A stretch of 64,000 bases of DNA from DASQBT01 sp049578545. Lineage in GTDB: Bacteria > Pseudomonadota > Gammaproteobacteria > Burkholderiales > Thiobacillaceae. The stretch spans positions 1 to 64,000 of the forward strand of contig JBAUMF010000053.1 in NCBI GenBank assembly GCA_049578545.1, written 5' to 3'. How positions within the stretch are numbered: the first letter of the stretch is position 1; each line of letters starts with the position of its first letter. A program made the position numbers and the translations under genes. Shown here in pieces: positions 16,513 to 25,112 of the stretch. Under the pieces are notes generated by a model. The model saw nothing but the letters and a program-made list of their open reading frames with translations. It was not told the origin of the DNA and made no database searches.

Positions 16513-16901
16513 ACGACTGGCTGGATCTGGTTCGCTGGGATGACAAGGGGCTGGTGCCGGCGATAGCGCAAGATGCGGTGAACGGCCGCATCCTGATGGT
16601 TGCATGGATGAATCGGGAAGCACTTCTAGCCACTGCAGAAAAGGGTCAGGCGGTATACTGGTCCCGTTCACGCAATAAGCTTTGGCGCAAGGGGGAAGAA
16701 TCGGGGCACACCCAGCTGGTCAGGGAAATCCGGCTGGATTGCGATGAGGATGTAATTGTGTTGCAGGTTGAACAACGGGGCGGAATAGCTTGTCATACTG
16801 GACGGGTCAGCTGTTTTTATCGGGTGCTTAAAGAGGGCGTCTGGGAAATCGTCGATCCGGTTCTAAAGGATCCCAAGGATATTTACCGCAATGACTCGTG
16901 A
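16509..16901 (+). CDS. hisI: phosphoribosyl-AMP cyclohydrolase
   Basis: This monofunctional enzyme of 130 residues opens the purine ring of PR-AMP. Visible are LMVAWMNREALLATAEKGQAVYWSRSR, KLWRKGEESGHTQ, DCDEDVIVL (metal-binding Asp/Cys) and ACHTGRVSCFYR (zinc Cys and His). The start is GTG, overlapping the hisF stop in a GTGA arrangement. In betaproteobacteria hisI and hisE are separate genes, as here. Confidence 0.95.
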   Translation: MNDWLDLVRWDDKGLVPAIAQDAVNGRILMVAWMNREALLATAEKGQAVYWSRSRNKLWRKGEESGHTQLVREIRLDCDEDVIVLQVEQRGGIACHTGRVSCFYRVLKEGVWEIVDPVLKDPKDIYRNDS

Positions 16902-17211
16902 CGTTTTGCTGCGTTTGACTGAAACCCTGGAGGCTCGAAAAGGTGCCAGCCCGGATTCATCTTATGTAGCGCGACTCTATGGCAAGGGCCTGGATGCCAT
17001 ATTGAAGAAAATTGGAGAAGAGGCCACTGAAACTGTTATGGCCGCCAAGGATGGTCAGAACGAAAAGATCATCTGCGAAGTTGCAGATTTGTGGTTTCAT
17101 ACCCTTGTACTTTTGGCGCATAAGGGCCTGACTGCTGAGGATGTGTTGAACGAGCTGGCCCGTCGCGAGGGGGTTTCTGGCATAGAGGAAAAGGCGTCTC
17201 GTTCGAGTTAG
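16891..17211 (+). CDS. hisE: phosphoribosyl-ATP pyrophosphatase
   Basis: HisE hydrolyses PR-ATP to PR-AMP. The 106-residue all-helical MazG-like protein contains SYVARLYGKGLDAILKKIGE, EEATETVMAAKD and ICEVADLWFHTLVLLA, which carry the metal-binding Glu and Asp residues. Its start lies within the last codons of hisI (11-bp overlap). It is the last his gene of the cluster. Confidence 0.94.
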   Translation: MTRDVLLRLTETLEARKGASPDSSYVARLYGKGLDAILKKIGEEATETVMAAKDGQNEKIICEVADLWFHTLVLLAHKGLTAEDVLNELARREGVSGIEEKASRSS

Positions 17212-17292
17212 GACCAGAAGCCTCGCGGGAACGGTTAAGATCTTGCACTGCCTGTTATGTCAGGGCAAAAAGCCAAACTCTATGGAGAACGC

Positions 17293-17628
17293 ATGAGTGA
17301 CTGCATTTTCTGCAAGATTGTGGCGGGCCAGCTGCCAAGCAAGAAGATTTATGAAGATGACGATGTGTTTGTTTTCCACGATATTCATCCCTTTGCGCGA
17401 GTGCATTTCATGATTATTCCCAAGGTGCATATCTCATCACTTGCCGAGTGTGGGCCGGAACATGAGAAAATCCTCGGCAGGATGATGGTGCTGGTACCCA
17501 AGTTTGCCAAGGATCAAGGGCTGGAATCCGGATTCAAGACCCTGATCAACACCGGGCGCGGGGGAGGGCAGGAGGTGTTTCATATTCACATTCACGTATT
17601 TGGCGGCGGTGTTCCCGCCCACAACTGA
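17293..17628 (+). CDS. HIT family nucleotide hydrolase (HinT-like)
   Basis: This 111-residue purine nucleoside phosphoramidase-type protein begins DCIFCKIVAGQLPSKKIYED and ends with the histidine triad HIHIHVFGG. The Cys pair CIFC is the zinc site seen in many HINT proteins. The start at 17293 is preceded by TGGAGAACGC; an in-frame ATG at 17257 is less likely. Its place between hisE and tatA is common in betaproteobacteria. Confidence 0.92.
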   Translation: MSDCIFCKIVAGQLPSKKIYEDDDVFVFHDIHPFARVHFMIIPKVHISSLAECGPEHEKILGRMMVLVPKFAKDQGLESGFKTLINTGRGGGQEVFHIHIHVFGGGVPAHN

Positions 17629-17644
17629 TTAAGGAGACGAAATC

Positions 17645-17863
17645 ATGGGCAGCTTCAGTATTTGGCACTGGCTAATTGTGCTATTGATTGTTTTGCTGAT
17701 TTTTGGGACGAAAAAACTACGCAATATGGGTTCTGATCTGGGTGGCGCAGTCAAGAACTTCAAGGATGCGGTTAAAGAGGAAAGTACGAAGATTTCCGAC
17801 AACACTGAATCAGCCGGCCGGACCATTGATGCGGAAGTCAAGGACAAGCACCAGAGCCAGTAG
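17645..17863 (+). CDS. tatA: Sec-independent translocase subunit TatA
   Basis: This 72-residue protein has an N-terminal transmembrane helix (IWHWLIVLLIVLLIFG), the FGTKKLRN hinge, then the amphipathic helix SDLGGAVKNFKDAVKEE and a charged tail. TatA oligomerises to form the pore for folded, twin-arginine proteins. A strong ribosome site (AAGGAGACGAAATC) precedes it. It is followed by tatB and tatC. Confidence 0.95.
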   Translation: MGSFSIWHWLIVLLIVLLIFGTKKLRNMGSDLGGAVKNFKDAVKEESTKISDNTESAGRTIDAEVKDKHQSQ

Positions 17864-17937
17864 GCAATAAGCGGTAGCCGGCAGCCCGCCAACTTCAGGA
17901 GGCCAAGGGTTACACGATATTGACATCAAGCCCAACC

Positions 17938-18411
17938 ATGTTCGACATTGGCTTTTCAGAACTCTTACTCATCGGTGTAGTGGCCTTGATCGTGATCGGC
18001 CCCGAACGCCTGCCTAAAGTGGCCCGCACGGCGGGCCATCTGTTTGGCCGTTTTCAGCGGTATGTAAATAGCGTGAAATCTGATATCAGCCGCGAGATGC
18101 AACTGGATGAACTGCGCAAGGCAGGTCAAAGTTTCAAGGAATCGGTGGAATCTGCCGCGCGCAATGTTGAGAACAAGGCCGGCGAAACTGAATACACGAT
18201 ACGGGATGAAGTTACGAAGGGCAAGGTGGAAGATGCGCTTGGTCTGAAAGCGGACCAGGCGAACCATGGTCAAGGTCAGGGTGGTGAATCGGCGCGACCC
18301 AGTGATTCCGTCCAGAAACCGGCGCCTTCCCTCGATTGGAATCAGCCTTCCGAAATTGCCCATTCTGCGACGAAATCACCCGCTTCACCCGAGAATCAAG
18401 AAAAAGCATGA
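17938..18411 (+). CDS. tatB: Sec-independent translocase subunit TatB
   Basis: This 157-residue protein begins MFDIGFSELLLIGVVALIVIGPERLP, the diagnostic TatB start with the Glu in the helix and the G-P-E-R-L-P hinge. An amphipathic helix and a long Gln/Ser/Pro-rich tail follow. TatB works with TatC in signal-peptide recognition. An upstream in-frame start at 17920 exists, but ATG 17938 matches the family. It overlaps tatC by 4 bp. Confidence 0.95.
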   Translation: MFDIGFSELLLIGVVALIVIGPERLPKVARTAGHLFGRFQRYVNSVKSDISREMQLDELRKAGQSFKESVESAARNVENKAGETEYTIRDEVTKGKVEDALGLKADQANHGQGQGGESARPSDSVQKPAPSLDWNQPSEIAHSATKSPASPENQEKA

Positions 18412-19262
18412 GCAACAACGCTCAAGCCAAAGAAGACTCCTTTATTTCCCATTTGATCGAATTGCGCGACCGCCTGGTTCGCTCTCTACTGGCGATTATC
18501 ATTGTGTTTGTCTGTTTGTTCCCATGGGCAAAAGAGATCTACTCACTTCTGGCCCAACCTCTTCTGGCAGCCATGCCACATGGGGGGCATCTGATCGCAA
18601 CCGAAGTAACCGCGCCGTTCTTTGTGCCAGTGAAGGTGACAATGCTGGCCGCTTTCCTGATTGCGCTGCCTTGGGTGCTCTATCAGGCTTGGTCATTCGT
18701 TGCGCCTGGCCTCTATGATCATGAGAAGCGCCTGGGAATGCCGATCATTGTCTCAGGTGTGGTGCTGTTCGTTATTGGAATGGCATTTGCCTACTTTGTG
18801 GTTTTTCCTGTGGTCTTCGGCGCAATCATTGGTTTTACCCCGGCAGGGGTTGAAGTGGCCACGGACATTGGAAAGTACGTGGATTTTGTCCTGACGATGT
18901 TCATGGCGTTCGGAGTTACATTTGAGGTACCCGTAGTTGTGGTGCTCATGGTCAAGTTAGGCTGGGTTTCGATTGAAAAGCTGACTGATATTAGACCCTA
19001 TGTAATCGTTGGTGCTTTTGTAATCGGTGCCATCTTTACTCCGCCCGATATTATTTCGCAGACCATGCTGGCGATTCCTCTTTGGTTGCTTTATGAAGCT
19101 GGCATTCTCGTGGCGCGTTTTGTGTCCAAGCCGGCTTCGGAACAGCCGGTTTCAGAGTCACCTTCTGCGAGTGATTACAAGCCGATGACAGATAAGGAAA
19201 TGGAAGAAGAACTGGATAAGATCGATACAGAACAAAAAAAAGAACCGGGGGATGCCCATTAA
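18408..19262 (+). CDS. tatC: Sec-independent translocase subunit TatC
   Basis: TatC is the twin-arginine signal receptor. The 284-residue protein has six transmembrane helices and the conserved SFISHLIELRDRLVRSLL start. Also seen are FVPVKVTMLAAFLIALPWVLYQ, FVAPGLYDHEKR and FEVPVVVVLMVKLG. The hydrophilic tail after about 250 is long and charged. ATG 18408 overlaps the tatB stop (ATGA). Confidence 0.95.
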   Translation: MSNNAQAKEDSFISHLIELRDRLVRSLLAIIIVFVCLFPWAKEIYSLLAQPLLAAMPHGGHLIATEVTAPFFVPVKVTMLAAFLIALPWVLYQAWSFVAPGLYDHEKRLGMPIIVSGVVLFVIGMAFAYFVVFPVVFGAIIGFTPAGVEVATDIGKYVDFVLTMFMAFGVTFEVPVVVVLMVKLGWVSIEKLTDIRPYVIVGAFVIGAIFTPPDIISQTMLAIPLWLLYEAGILVARFVSKPASEQPVSESPSASDYKPMTDKEMEEELDKIDTEQKKEPGDAH

Positions 19263-19403
19263 ATTGGACCTACGCAGGTTTTCTGCATAAATCAAAGTGC
19301 ATCTCAGTCAGTCTTTTTAGGCCCTATCAAATTTGAAATAACGTGTTGACGCACTGGGATAGTGCTTGCTTTCTGAATTGCTATTTTATGAGGGGAGATA
19401 TCG

Positions 19404-20606
19404 GTGGATGCACTGAAAAATGCCAGCGACGTCTTGTTCGTGTTGTTGGGTGCCATCATGGTGTTGGCCATGCATTCCGGCTTTGCTTTTCTGGAACTGG
19501 GTACGGTACGGAAAAAGAACCAAGTTAATGCACTGGTAAAAATACTTACTGACTTTTGCGTTTCGACGATCGCTTATTTCTTTATTGGTTACAGCATTGC
19601 TTATGGAGTGGATTTTTTTTCTGGCGCCACCCAACTCACCGCAAGAAATGGCTATGAACTCGTCAAGTTCTTCTTTCTATTGACATTTGCCGCTGCCATC
19701 CCAGCTATTGTGTCCGGTGGTATCGCCGAGCGAGCCAAGTTCAACCCCCAGCTTGCAGCAACCTTTTTGTTGGTTGGATTTGTCTACCCGTTTTTTGAGG
19801 GGATTGCCTGGAACAATTCCCACGGCATTCAGGACTGGATCAATGCCAGCCTAGGAGCGAAATTCCATGACTTTGCCGGATCAGTGGTTGTCCATGCCAT
19901 GGGCGGGTGGATCGGACTGGTAGCCGTGATCATGTTGGGGGCACGTACCGGCCGGTATAGGAAAGACGGTGGCATGTCGGCGCATCCGCCCTCCAGCATT
20001 CCATTTCTTGCGCTGGGTGCTTGGATTCTGACCGTGGGCTGGTTTGGATTTAACGTCATGTCCGCTCAGTCGATCGAGGGGATCAGCGGTCTGGTCGCAG
20101 TGAATTCACTTATGGCCATGGTTGGCGGGACATTGGTCGCGTTGTTTGTTGGCAAGAACGACCCGGGGTTTATCCACAATGGCCCATTGGCAGGGCTTGT
20201 GGCAATTTGCGCAGGCTCTGATCTAATGCATCCCATCGGGGCGCTGATCACGGGTGGCGTGGCAGGTGGCTTGTTCGTCTGGATGTTTACCTTGACGCAG
20301 AATAATCTAAAGATCGACGACGTGCTCGGCGTTTGGCCGCTGCATGGATTATGCGGAACATGGGGCGGTATCGCCGCGGGTATTTTTGGTGCGCAGAGTC
20401 TGGGTGGAAGAGGCGGCGTTACGTTCATGGCTCAATTGGTGGGTACGGCCATGGGTATCGCAGTTGCCTTGATCGGTGGCTTTGTCGTTTACGGTGCGCT
20501 TAAGGTCATTGTTGGCCTCAGGCTTGATGCAGAAGAGGAGTTCAATGGTGCGGATCTCTCCATCCACAAAATTACGGCAACGCCGGAACGGGAAACAAAC
20601 TGGTAG
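19404..20606 (+). CDS. amt: ammonium transporter
   Basis: This Amt/Mep/Rh channel has 400 residues and 11 predicted helices. The family signature is near residues 135-165 (HDFAGSVVVHAMGGWIGLVAVIMLG, with the first pore His). A second pore His lies in LGVWPLHGLCGTWGG, and FAFLELGTVRKKN is in TM1. The start is GTG 19404 with AGGGGAGAT upstream. It has no cleavable signal and no glnK neighbour, so PII regulation would act in trans. Confidence 0.92.
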   Translation: MDALKNASDVLFVLLGAIMVLAMHSGFAFLELGTVRKKNQVNALVKILTDFCVSTIAYFFIGYSIAYGVDFFSGATQLTARNGYELVKFFFLLTFAAAIPAIVSGGIAERAKFNPQLAATFLLVGFVYPFFEGIAWNNSHGIQDWINASLGAKFHDFAGSVVVHAMGGWIGLVAVIMLGARTGRYRKDGGMSAHPPSSIPFLALGAWILTVGWFGFNVMSAQSIEGISGLVAVNSLMAMVGGTLVALFVGKNDPGFIHNGPLAGLVAICAGSDLMHPIGALITGGVAGGLFVWMFTLTQNNLKIDDVLGVWPLHGLCGTWGGIAAGIFGAQSLGGRGGVTFMAQLVGTAMGIAVALIGGFVVYGALKVIVGLRLDAEEEFNGADLSIHKITATPERETNW

Positions 20607-21202
20607 ATAAATGCTTTCAGAGCGTCAGTCAGAATCCAATCAGGGTTGTCATGCGAACTTCACATGATTGATGACACTGATTACCAGAAATCTCCGGGTG
20701 ATGAGGCACGCAGTGCTGGATGGCGGCAGTGTTTTGAATTGAGGACGTCCTTGACCGCGCCGTTTATCAGGCTCAGTTCGGTCACCATGATCTTGGGTTT
20801 GCAGGTCTCGCATCTTGCAGGACCGTCAGTCGCATGATGCTGGAGGTTTCCATGTCACCAAATGTTTCCACCTCACCATACTTCGATTCCCTTTGCCGGT
20901 ACGTGGCATTTGAGTTGCCATACTCACCACAGGCATGCCTGGCCGTTCTCCCAGTTTCTACTGCCTTCAATAGTCCGATCATCTGACCTTTAGCGAACCT
21001 GCTTTTACGCATCTCGGCCTGCTTGGCCGCATGGTTTGGGCGAAGGCCCCCTTTTATGCGGGCCCGATATTCAGGGAGGAGTAAGCAAGGTCATAATTGA
21101 TCGATTCACGATTCTTTGACGGCAAAGAACTGGACAGGCTGGCCTAGTGTAGACTTTGAATTTCCATGTCCGAAGCCAGGTTGTGCAGAGTAAAATCTGC
21201 AC
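20607..21202. other. accessory gap between amt and dnaE holding an IS3 relic
   Basis: This 596-bp gap has no intact gene. Its centre carries a decayed IS3-type orfA on the reverse strand. The 190 bp before dnaE contain no obvious promoter match beyond AT-rich patches. Confidence 0.6.
20725..21012 (-). pseudogene. IS3-family transposase OrfA remnant
   Basis: The reverse-strand frame from 21012 begins MRKSRFAKGQMIGLLKAVETG, the typical helix-turn-helix start of IS3-group OrfA. It continues through ATYRQRESKYGEVE. After that the similarity shifts frame: another frame near 20730-20790 reads VTELSLINGAVKDVL, matching the later OrfA segment. OrfB and terminal repeats are not found. It is a frameshifted, truncated relic. 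Confidence 0.75.
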
Positions 21203-24200
21203 ATGGCTGGGCCGGGTTTTATTCATCTGCGACTTCATTCCGAGTATTCGATCACCGACGGGCTGGTGCGATTGGATGAGGCCGTGTCCAAGGCTTGCGA
21301 AGTCAAGATGTCTGCCTTGGGACTGACTGATCTGTCCAATGTGTTCGGTTTGATAAAGTACTATCGGGCAGCGCGGGGCAAGGGTCTCAAACCCATCTTT
21401 GGTTGTGATGTTTGGGTAACTAATGAAATCGATCGAAGCCGGCCTTCCCGGGCCTTGCTGCTGGTGCAGCATCGGGAAGGCTATCGGCGCCTGTGCGAGC
21501 TTCTTTCCCGGGCCTATAAGGAAAATCTTCATCGCGGCCGGGCAGAGATCAATCCAGAATGGTTGTTGGAAGGGTCAGAGGGCCTGCTTGCGCTGTCCGG
21601 TGGATTTCAGTCGGGGATTGCCCAATCACTCCTTTCCGGCAATGAAGTCGCTGCGCGACAACAGGCTGAATTTTGGGCCAGAACTTTCCCCGGAAGGTAT
21701 TTTCTGGAATTGCAGCGTTACGGTCTGGCCGAAACCGAATCGCTGATCGACGGGTTGCTGGATATTGGCGCTGGCTTGGGAATCCCTTGCGTCGCAACGC
21801 ATCCCATCCAGTTTTTGAATCCGGAAGACTACAAGGCGCATGAGGCGCGAGTCTGCATTTCAGAAGGTTACTTGCTGGCCGACAGCCGGCGGCTGAAGAA
21901 TTTCACTTCCGAGCAGTATTTCAAGTCTCCTCAAGAAATGTTGGAGCTATTCGCTGACCTGCCCGAAGCTTTGGCCAACAGCGTGGAAATTGCCAAACGC
22001 TGCAACCTTTCCCTCGAGTTGGGCAAGAGCAAACTGCCGCTATTCCCAACACCGAACAATCAAAGCCTTGATGACCATATTCGCGAGCGTTCTGAGGATG
22101 GTCTGGCTGACCGCATGGCATTCCTGTTTCCGAAAGCGGAGGAAAGGTTTGCCAAGTATTTGGAATACAAGGAACGCCTGGACTTCGAACTCGGCACAAT
22201 TATCCAAATGGGGTTTCCCGGATATTTCCTGATCGTTGCGGATTTCATCAACTGGGCCAAGAACAATGGGGTACCTGTAGGCCCCGGACGGGGCTCGGGA
22301 GCAGGTTCGCTGGTGGCATATTGTCTTGGAATTACAGATTTGGATCCATTGCGTTACGACCTTCTATTCGAGCGTTTTCTTAATCCTGAGCGGGTGTCCA
22401 TGCCGGATTTCGACGTGGACTTTTGTCAGGACAACAGGGAACGTGTAATCCAGTATGTAAAGGATAGGTACGGTCATGATGCGGTATCCCAGATCTCCAC
22501 GTTCGGTACACTGGGTTCCAAGTCGGTGATTCGGGACGTGGGTCGCGTGCTGGATATGCCCTATACCTACTGCGACAAGCTCTCCAAGCTTGTGCCGATC
22601 GAAGGGGTTAAGCCCGTTTCGCTGAAAAAGGCCATTGAAATGGAACCTCAACTAAAGGAGCGTTATGACCAGGAAGAGGAAGTCAAGGAGCTATTCTCGC
22701 TGGCGGAACGGCTGGAGGACTTAACTCGCAATGTCGGCATGCATGCAGGAGGGGTACTGATTGCGCCCGGCAGGCTGACGGATTTTTGCCCGCTCTACCG
22801 GCAAGAGGGGGCTGATAATTACGTATCCCAGTTCGACAAGGATGACGTCGAGGCAATTGGGCTGGTCAAATTTGACTTTCTGGGTTTGCGCACTTTGACA
22901 ATTCTCGATGAGGCGGTGCGGTTCGTCCGTCGTCATGACGCCATGGCCAGCTTCAGACTTGAAGACCTGACCCTTGACGACCCTGCGGTCTACAAGCTGT
23001 TTGGCGAAGGGAATACGACCGCCGTATTCCAATCAGAATCTCGATCTGCTAAAGATTTGGAACGTAAACTTAAAGCAGATTGTTTTGAAGATATCATTGC
23101 ATTAATGGCGCTTAACCGGCCTGGACCCATGGGCTCGGGTATGGTCGACGACTTTATTGCGCGCAAGCAGGGCAGGCAAAAGGCCGAATACTTTCACCCT
23201 GACCTTGAGCCGGTGCTCAAATCCACCTACGGGATCATTGTGTACCAGGAGCAGGTAATGCTGGTCGCGCAGATCCTTGCCGGCTATACGCTCGGAGGCG
23301 CCGATTTGCTGCGCCGTGCAATGGGCAAGAAGAAGCCGGAAGAAATGGCTATGCAACGTCAGGTCTTCCTGGACGGCGCAAAGATGCGCGGTGTGGATGA
23401 CAAGGTTTCAGGTCGCTTGTTCGATTTGATGGAGAAGTTCGCCGAGTATGGCTTTAACAAGTCGCATTCTGCGGCTTATGCGCTGATTGCATATCAAACG
23501 GCTTGGCTCAAGGCGCATTACCCTGCGGAATTCATGGCGGCGACCCTATCTTCTGAAATGGCGGATACCGACAAGGTGCGAGTCTTCTATGAGGACTGCA
23601 AAACCAATGGCATTGAAATGCTGCCACCGGATATCAATCAATCGGGTTATCGTTTTGAGCCCGTGAGCGATAAGCAGATACGCTACGGCCTCGGTGCGAT
23701 CAAAGGATCAGGCGAGGCCGCGGTTTCGGCGATTGTTCAGGCGCGGCAAGAGGGCGGAGCCTTTACCGGCCTCTTCGATCTGGCCCGGCGAGTGGACAAA
23801 CGCTACCTCAATCGCCGGGTTCTCGAGTCCCTCGTCAAGGCGGGCGCATTTGACCGCCTGAACAGTCATCGCGCAAGCTTGATGGCGTCAATTTCATCAG
23901 CCATGGACGCGGCCGAACAGGCCGTACGGGGTGGTGCGCAGAACAGTTTGTTTGGCGACAGCGATGCTTCCCAGACAGGCAATCCCTACATCGGCGTTGC
24001 TCCGTGGGGTGAGCGTGAGTGCTTGTTGCACGAGAAATCGGCATTGGGCTTCTATTTCAGTGGGCATCCCTTTGCCGCCTTTGCTCGGGAGCTTTCCGGT
24101 TTTGTGCGGCAGCGTCTGGCAGATCTTGAGCCGGCGCGCGAGCCGAGATTGCTGGCAGGCATTATTGTGTCCATTCGAACCCAGATGTCCCGCCGGGGCA

Positions 24201-24637
24201 AAATGGCCATCGTGCTGCTCGATGACGGCACCAGCCCGCTGGAGGTAGTGGTCTTCTCCGAAACCTTGGAGGCCCATCGTGACTGGCTCAAGGAAGATGA
24301 ATTGTTGATTGTCGAAGGAAAAGTGAGCCGGGATGATTATTCTGGAGGGTTGCGCGTAACCGCCGACAAGGTGTTCGACCTGAATTCGGCCCGCACGCAT
24401 TTTGCCCGGGAACTGAGGCTCACCTGCAATGGACATTCCAAAGGCGCCAAACTGAAGGAATTATTGGGCCCCTATCTGAGCCAGAAGGAAGGATGCCCAG
24501 TCAGGATTGCCTATCATAATGGCCAGGCGACCTGCGAAGTCAGCTTGGGTAGTAGCTGGCGGGTCAAGCTCCATGACCGGCTGATTGAATCTCTAGGACA
24601 GTGGCTGGAGTCCGACGCTGTGCAGGTCGTCTACTAA
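21203..24637 (+). CDS. dnaE: DNA polymerase III subunit alpha
   Basis: This is the catalytic subunit of the replicative polymerase, 1144 residues. An N-terminal PHP domain opens FIHLRLHSEYSITDGLVRLD. The palm carries the catalytic aspartates in PDFDVDF (401-407), preceded by PVGPGRGSGAGSLVAYCLGI. The fingers/thumb segment includes FAEYGFNKSHSAAYALIAYQ. A C-terminal OB-fold (LLAGIIVSIRTQMSRRGKMA) follows. Length and order are those of DnaE1. It is monocistronic, with an intrinsic terminator downstream. Confidence 0.97.
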   Translation: MAGPGFIHLRLHSEYSITDGLVRLDEAVSKACEVKMSALGLTDLSNVFGLIKYYRAARGKGLKPIFGCDVWVTNEIDRSRPSRALLLVQHREGYRRLCELLSRAYKENLHRGRAEINPEWLLEGSEGLLALSGGFQSGIAQSLLSGNEVAARQQAEFWARTFPGRYFLELQRYGLAETESLIDGLLDIGAGLGIPCVATHPIQFLNPEDYKAHEARVCISEGYLLADSRRLKNFTSEQYFKSPQEMLELFADLPEALANSVEIAKRCNLSLELGKSKLPLFPTPNNQSLDDHIRERSEDGLADRMAFLFPKAEERFAKYLEYKERLDFELGTIIQMGFPGYFLIVADFINWAKNNGVPVGPGRGSGAGSLVAYCLGITDLDPLRYDLLFERFLNPERVSMPDFDVDFCQDNRERVIQYVKDRYGHDAVSQISTFGTLGSKSVIRDVGRVLDMPYTYCDKLSKLVPIEGVKPVSLKKAIEMEPQLKERYDQEEEVKELFSLAERLEDLTRNVGMHAGGVLIAPGRLTDFCPLYRQEGADNYVSQFDKDDVEAIGLVKFDFLGLRTLTILDEAVRFVRRHDAMASFRLEDLTLDDPAVYKLFGEGNTTAVFQSESRSAKDLERKLKADCFEDIIALMALNRPGPMGSGMVDDFIARKQGRQKAEYFHPDLEPVLKSTYGIIVYQEQVMLVAQILAGYTLGGADLLRRAMGKKKPEEMAMQRQVFLDGAKMRGVDDKVSGRLFDLMEKFAEYGFNKSHSAAYALIAYQTAWLKAHYPAEFMAATLSSEMADTDKVRVFYEDCKTNGIEMLPPDINQSGYRFEPVSDKQIRYGLGAIKGSGEAAVSAIVQARQEGGAFTGLFDLARRVDKRYLNRRVLESLVKAGAFDRLNSHRASLMASISSAMDAAEQAVRGGAQNSLFGDSDASQTGNPYIGVAPWGERECLLHEKSALGFYFSGHPFAAFARELSGFVRQRLADLEPAREPRLLAGIIVSIRTQMSRRGKMAIVLLDDGTSPLEVVVFSETLEAHRDWLKEDELLIVEGKVSRDDYSGGLRVTADKVFDLNSARTHFARELRLTCNGHSKGAKLKELLGPYLSQKEGCPVRIAYHNGQATCEVSLGSSWRVKLHDRLIESLGQWLESDAVQVVY

Positions 24638-24782
24638 AAGCAACACTATCTGCCATTGTTCAGTGGACCAGCATCAGGGGCTTGCTTTTTGTTTAATTAT
24701 ATTAGAAAATGCTAATAACACTTCGGGCCATCCTCCGGTTCGGGGTGTTGTCTCCTCCATCCTCCTCCTTTGGTGGATATTT

Positions 24783-24812
24783 GCCCGGCAACCCCTTGCC
24801 GGGCTTTTTTTT
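24783..24812 (+). terminator. intrinsic terminator downstream of dnaE
   Basis: The stem GCCCGGCAA / TTGCCGGGC with a CCCC loop is followed by TTTTTTTT. It lies 145 bp after the dnaE stop and before the convergent acyP. Confidence 0.85.
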
Positions 24813-24848
24813 CCTAAGTTTTCCCAAGGCGAAGTGAAAACCGGCTCA

Positions 24849-25112
24849 CTAGCGCTTTTCAAAAGTGCTGAAGTCACCATGAGCCGGGGTCGTCTCGACA
24901 CTCGACACGCGCGCCAGGGGCGGGCCATTGCGAGCCCATGCAAGTATTGCTTCAATCCCGTCCTGCTTCCCGCAAACAATTGCCTCGACACGGCCATCAG
25001 GCAGATTGCGCACCCAGCCCGTTGCGCCGAGTCGATCGGCCTCCTGGCGCATGGATTCGCGAAACCAGACACCCTGCACCCGTCCCGAGATGAGCAGGCG
25101 CAGGCAGGGCAT
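24849..25112 (-). CDS. acyP: acylphosphatase
   Basis: This 87-residue enzyme hydrolyses acyl phosphates. The signature ISGRVQGVWFRESMRQEA contains the phosphate-binding Arg, and GWVRNLPDGRVEAIVCG carries the catalytic Asn. The ATG overlaps the metG stop codon by one base (TAATG), so the two are translationally coupled. Confidence 0.92.
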   Translation of the reverse strand: MPCLRLLISGRVQGVWFRESMRQEADRLGATGWVRNLPDGRVEAIVCGKQDGIEAILAWARNGPPLARVSSVETTPAHGDFSTFEKR

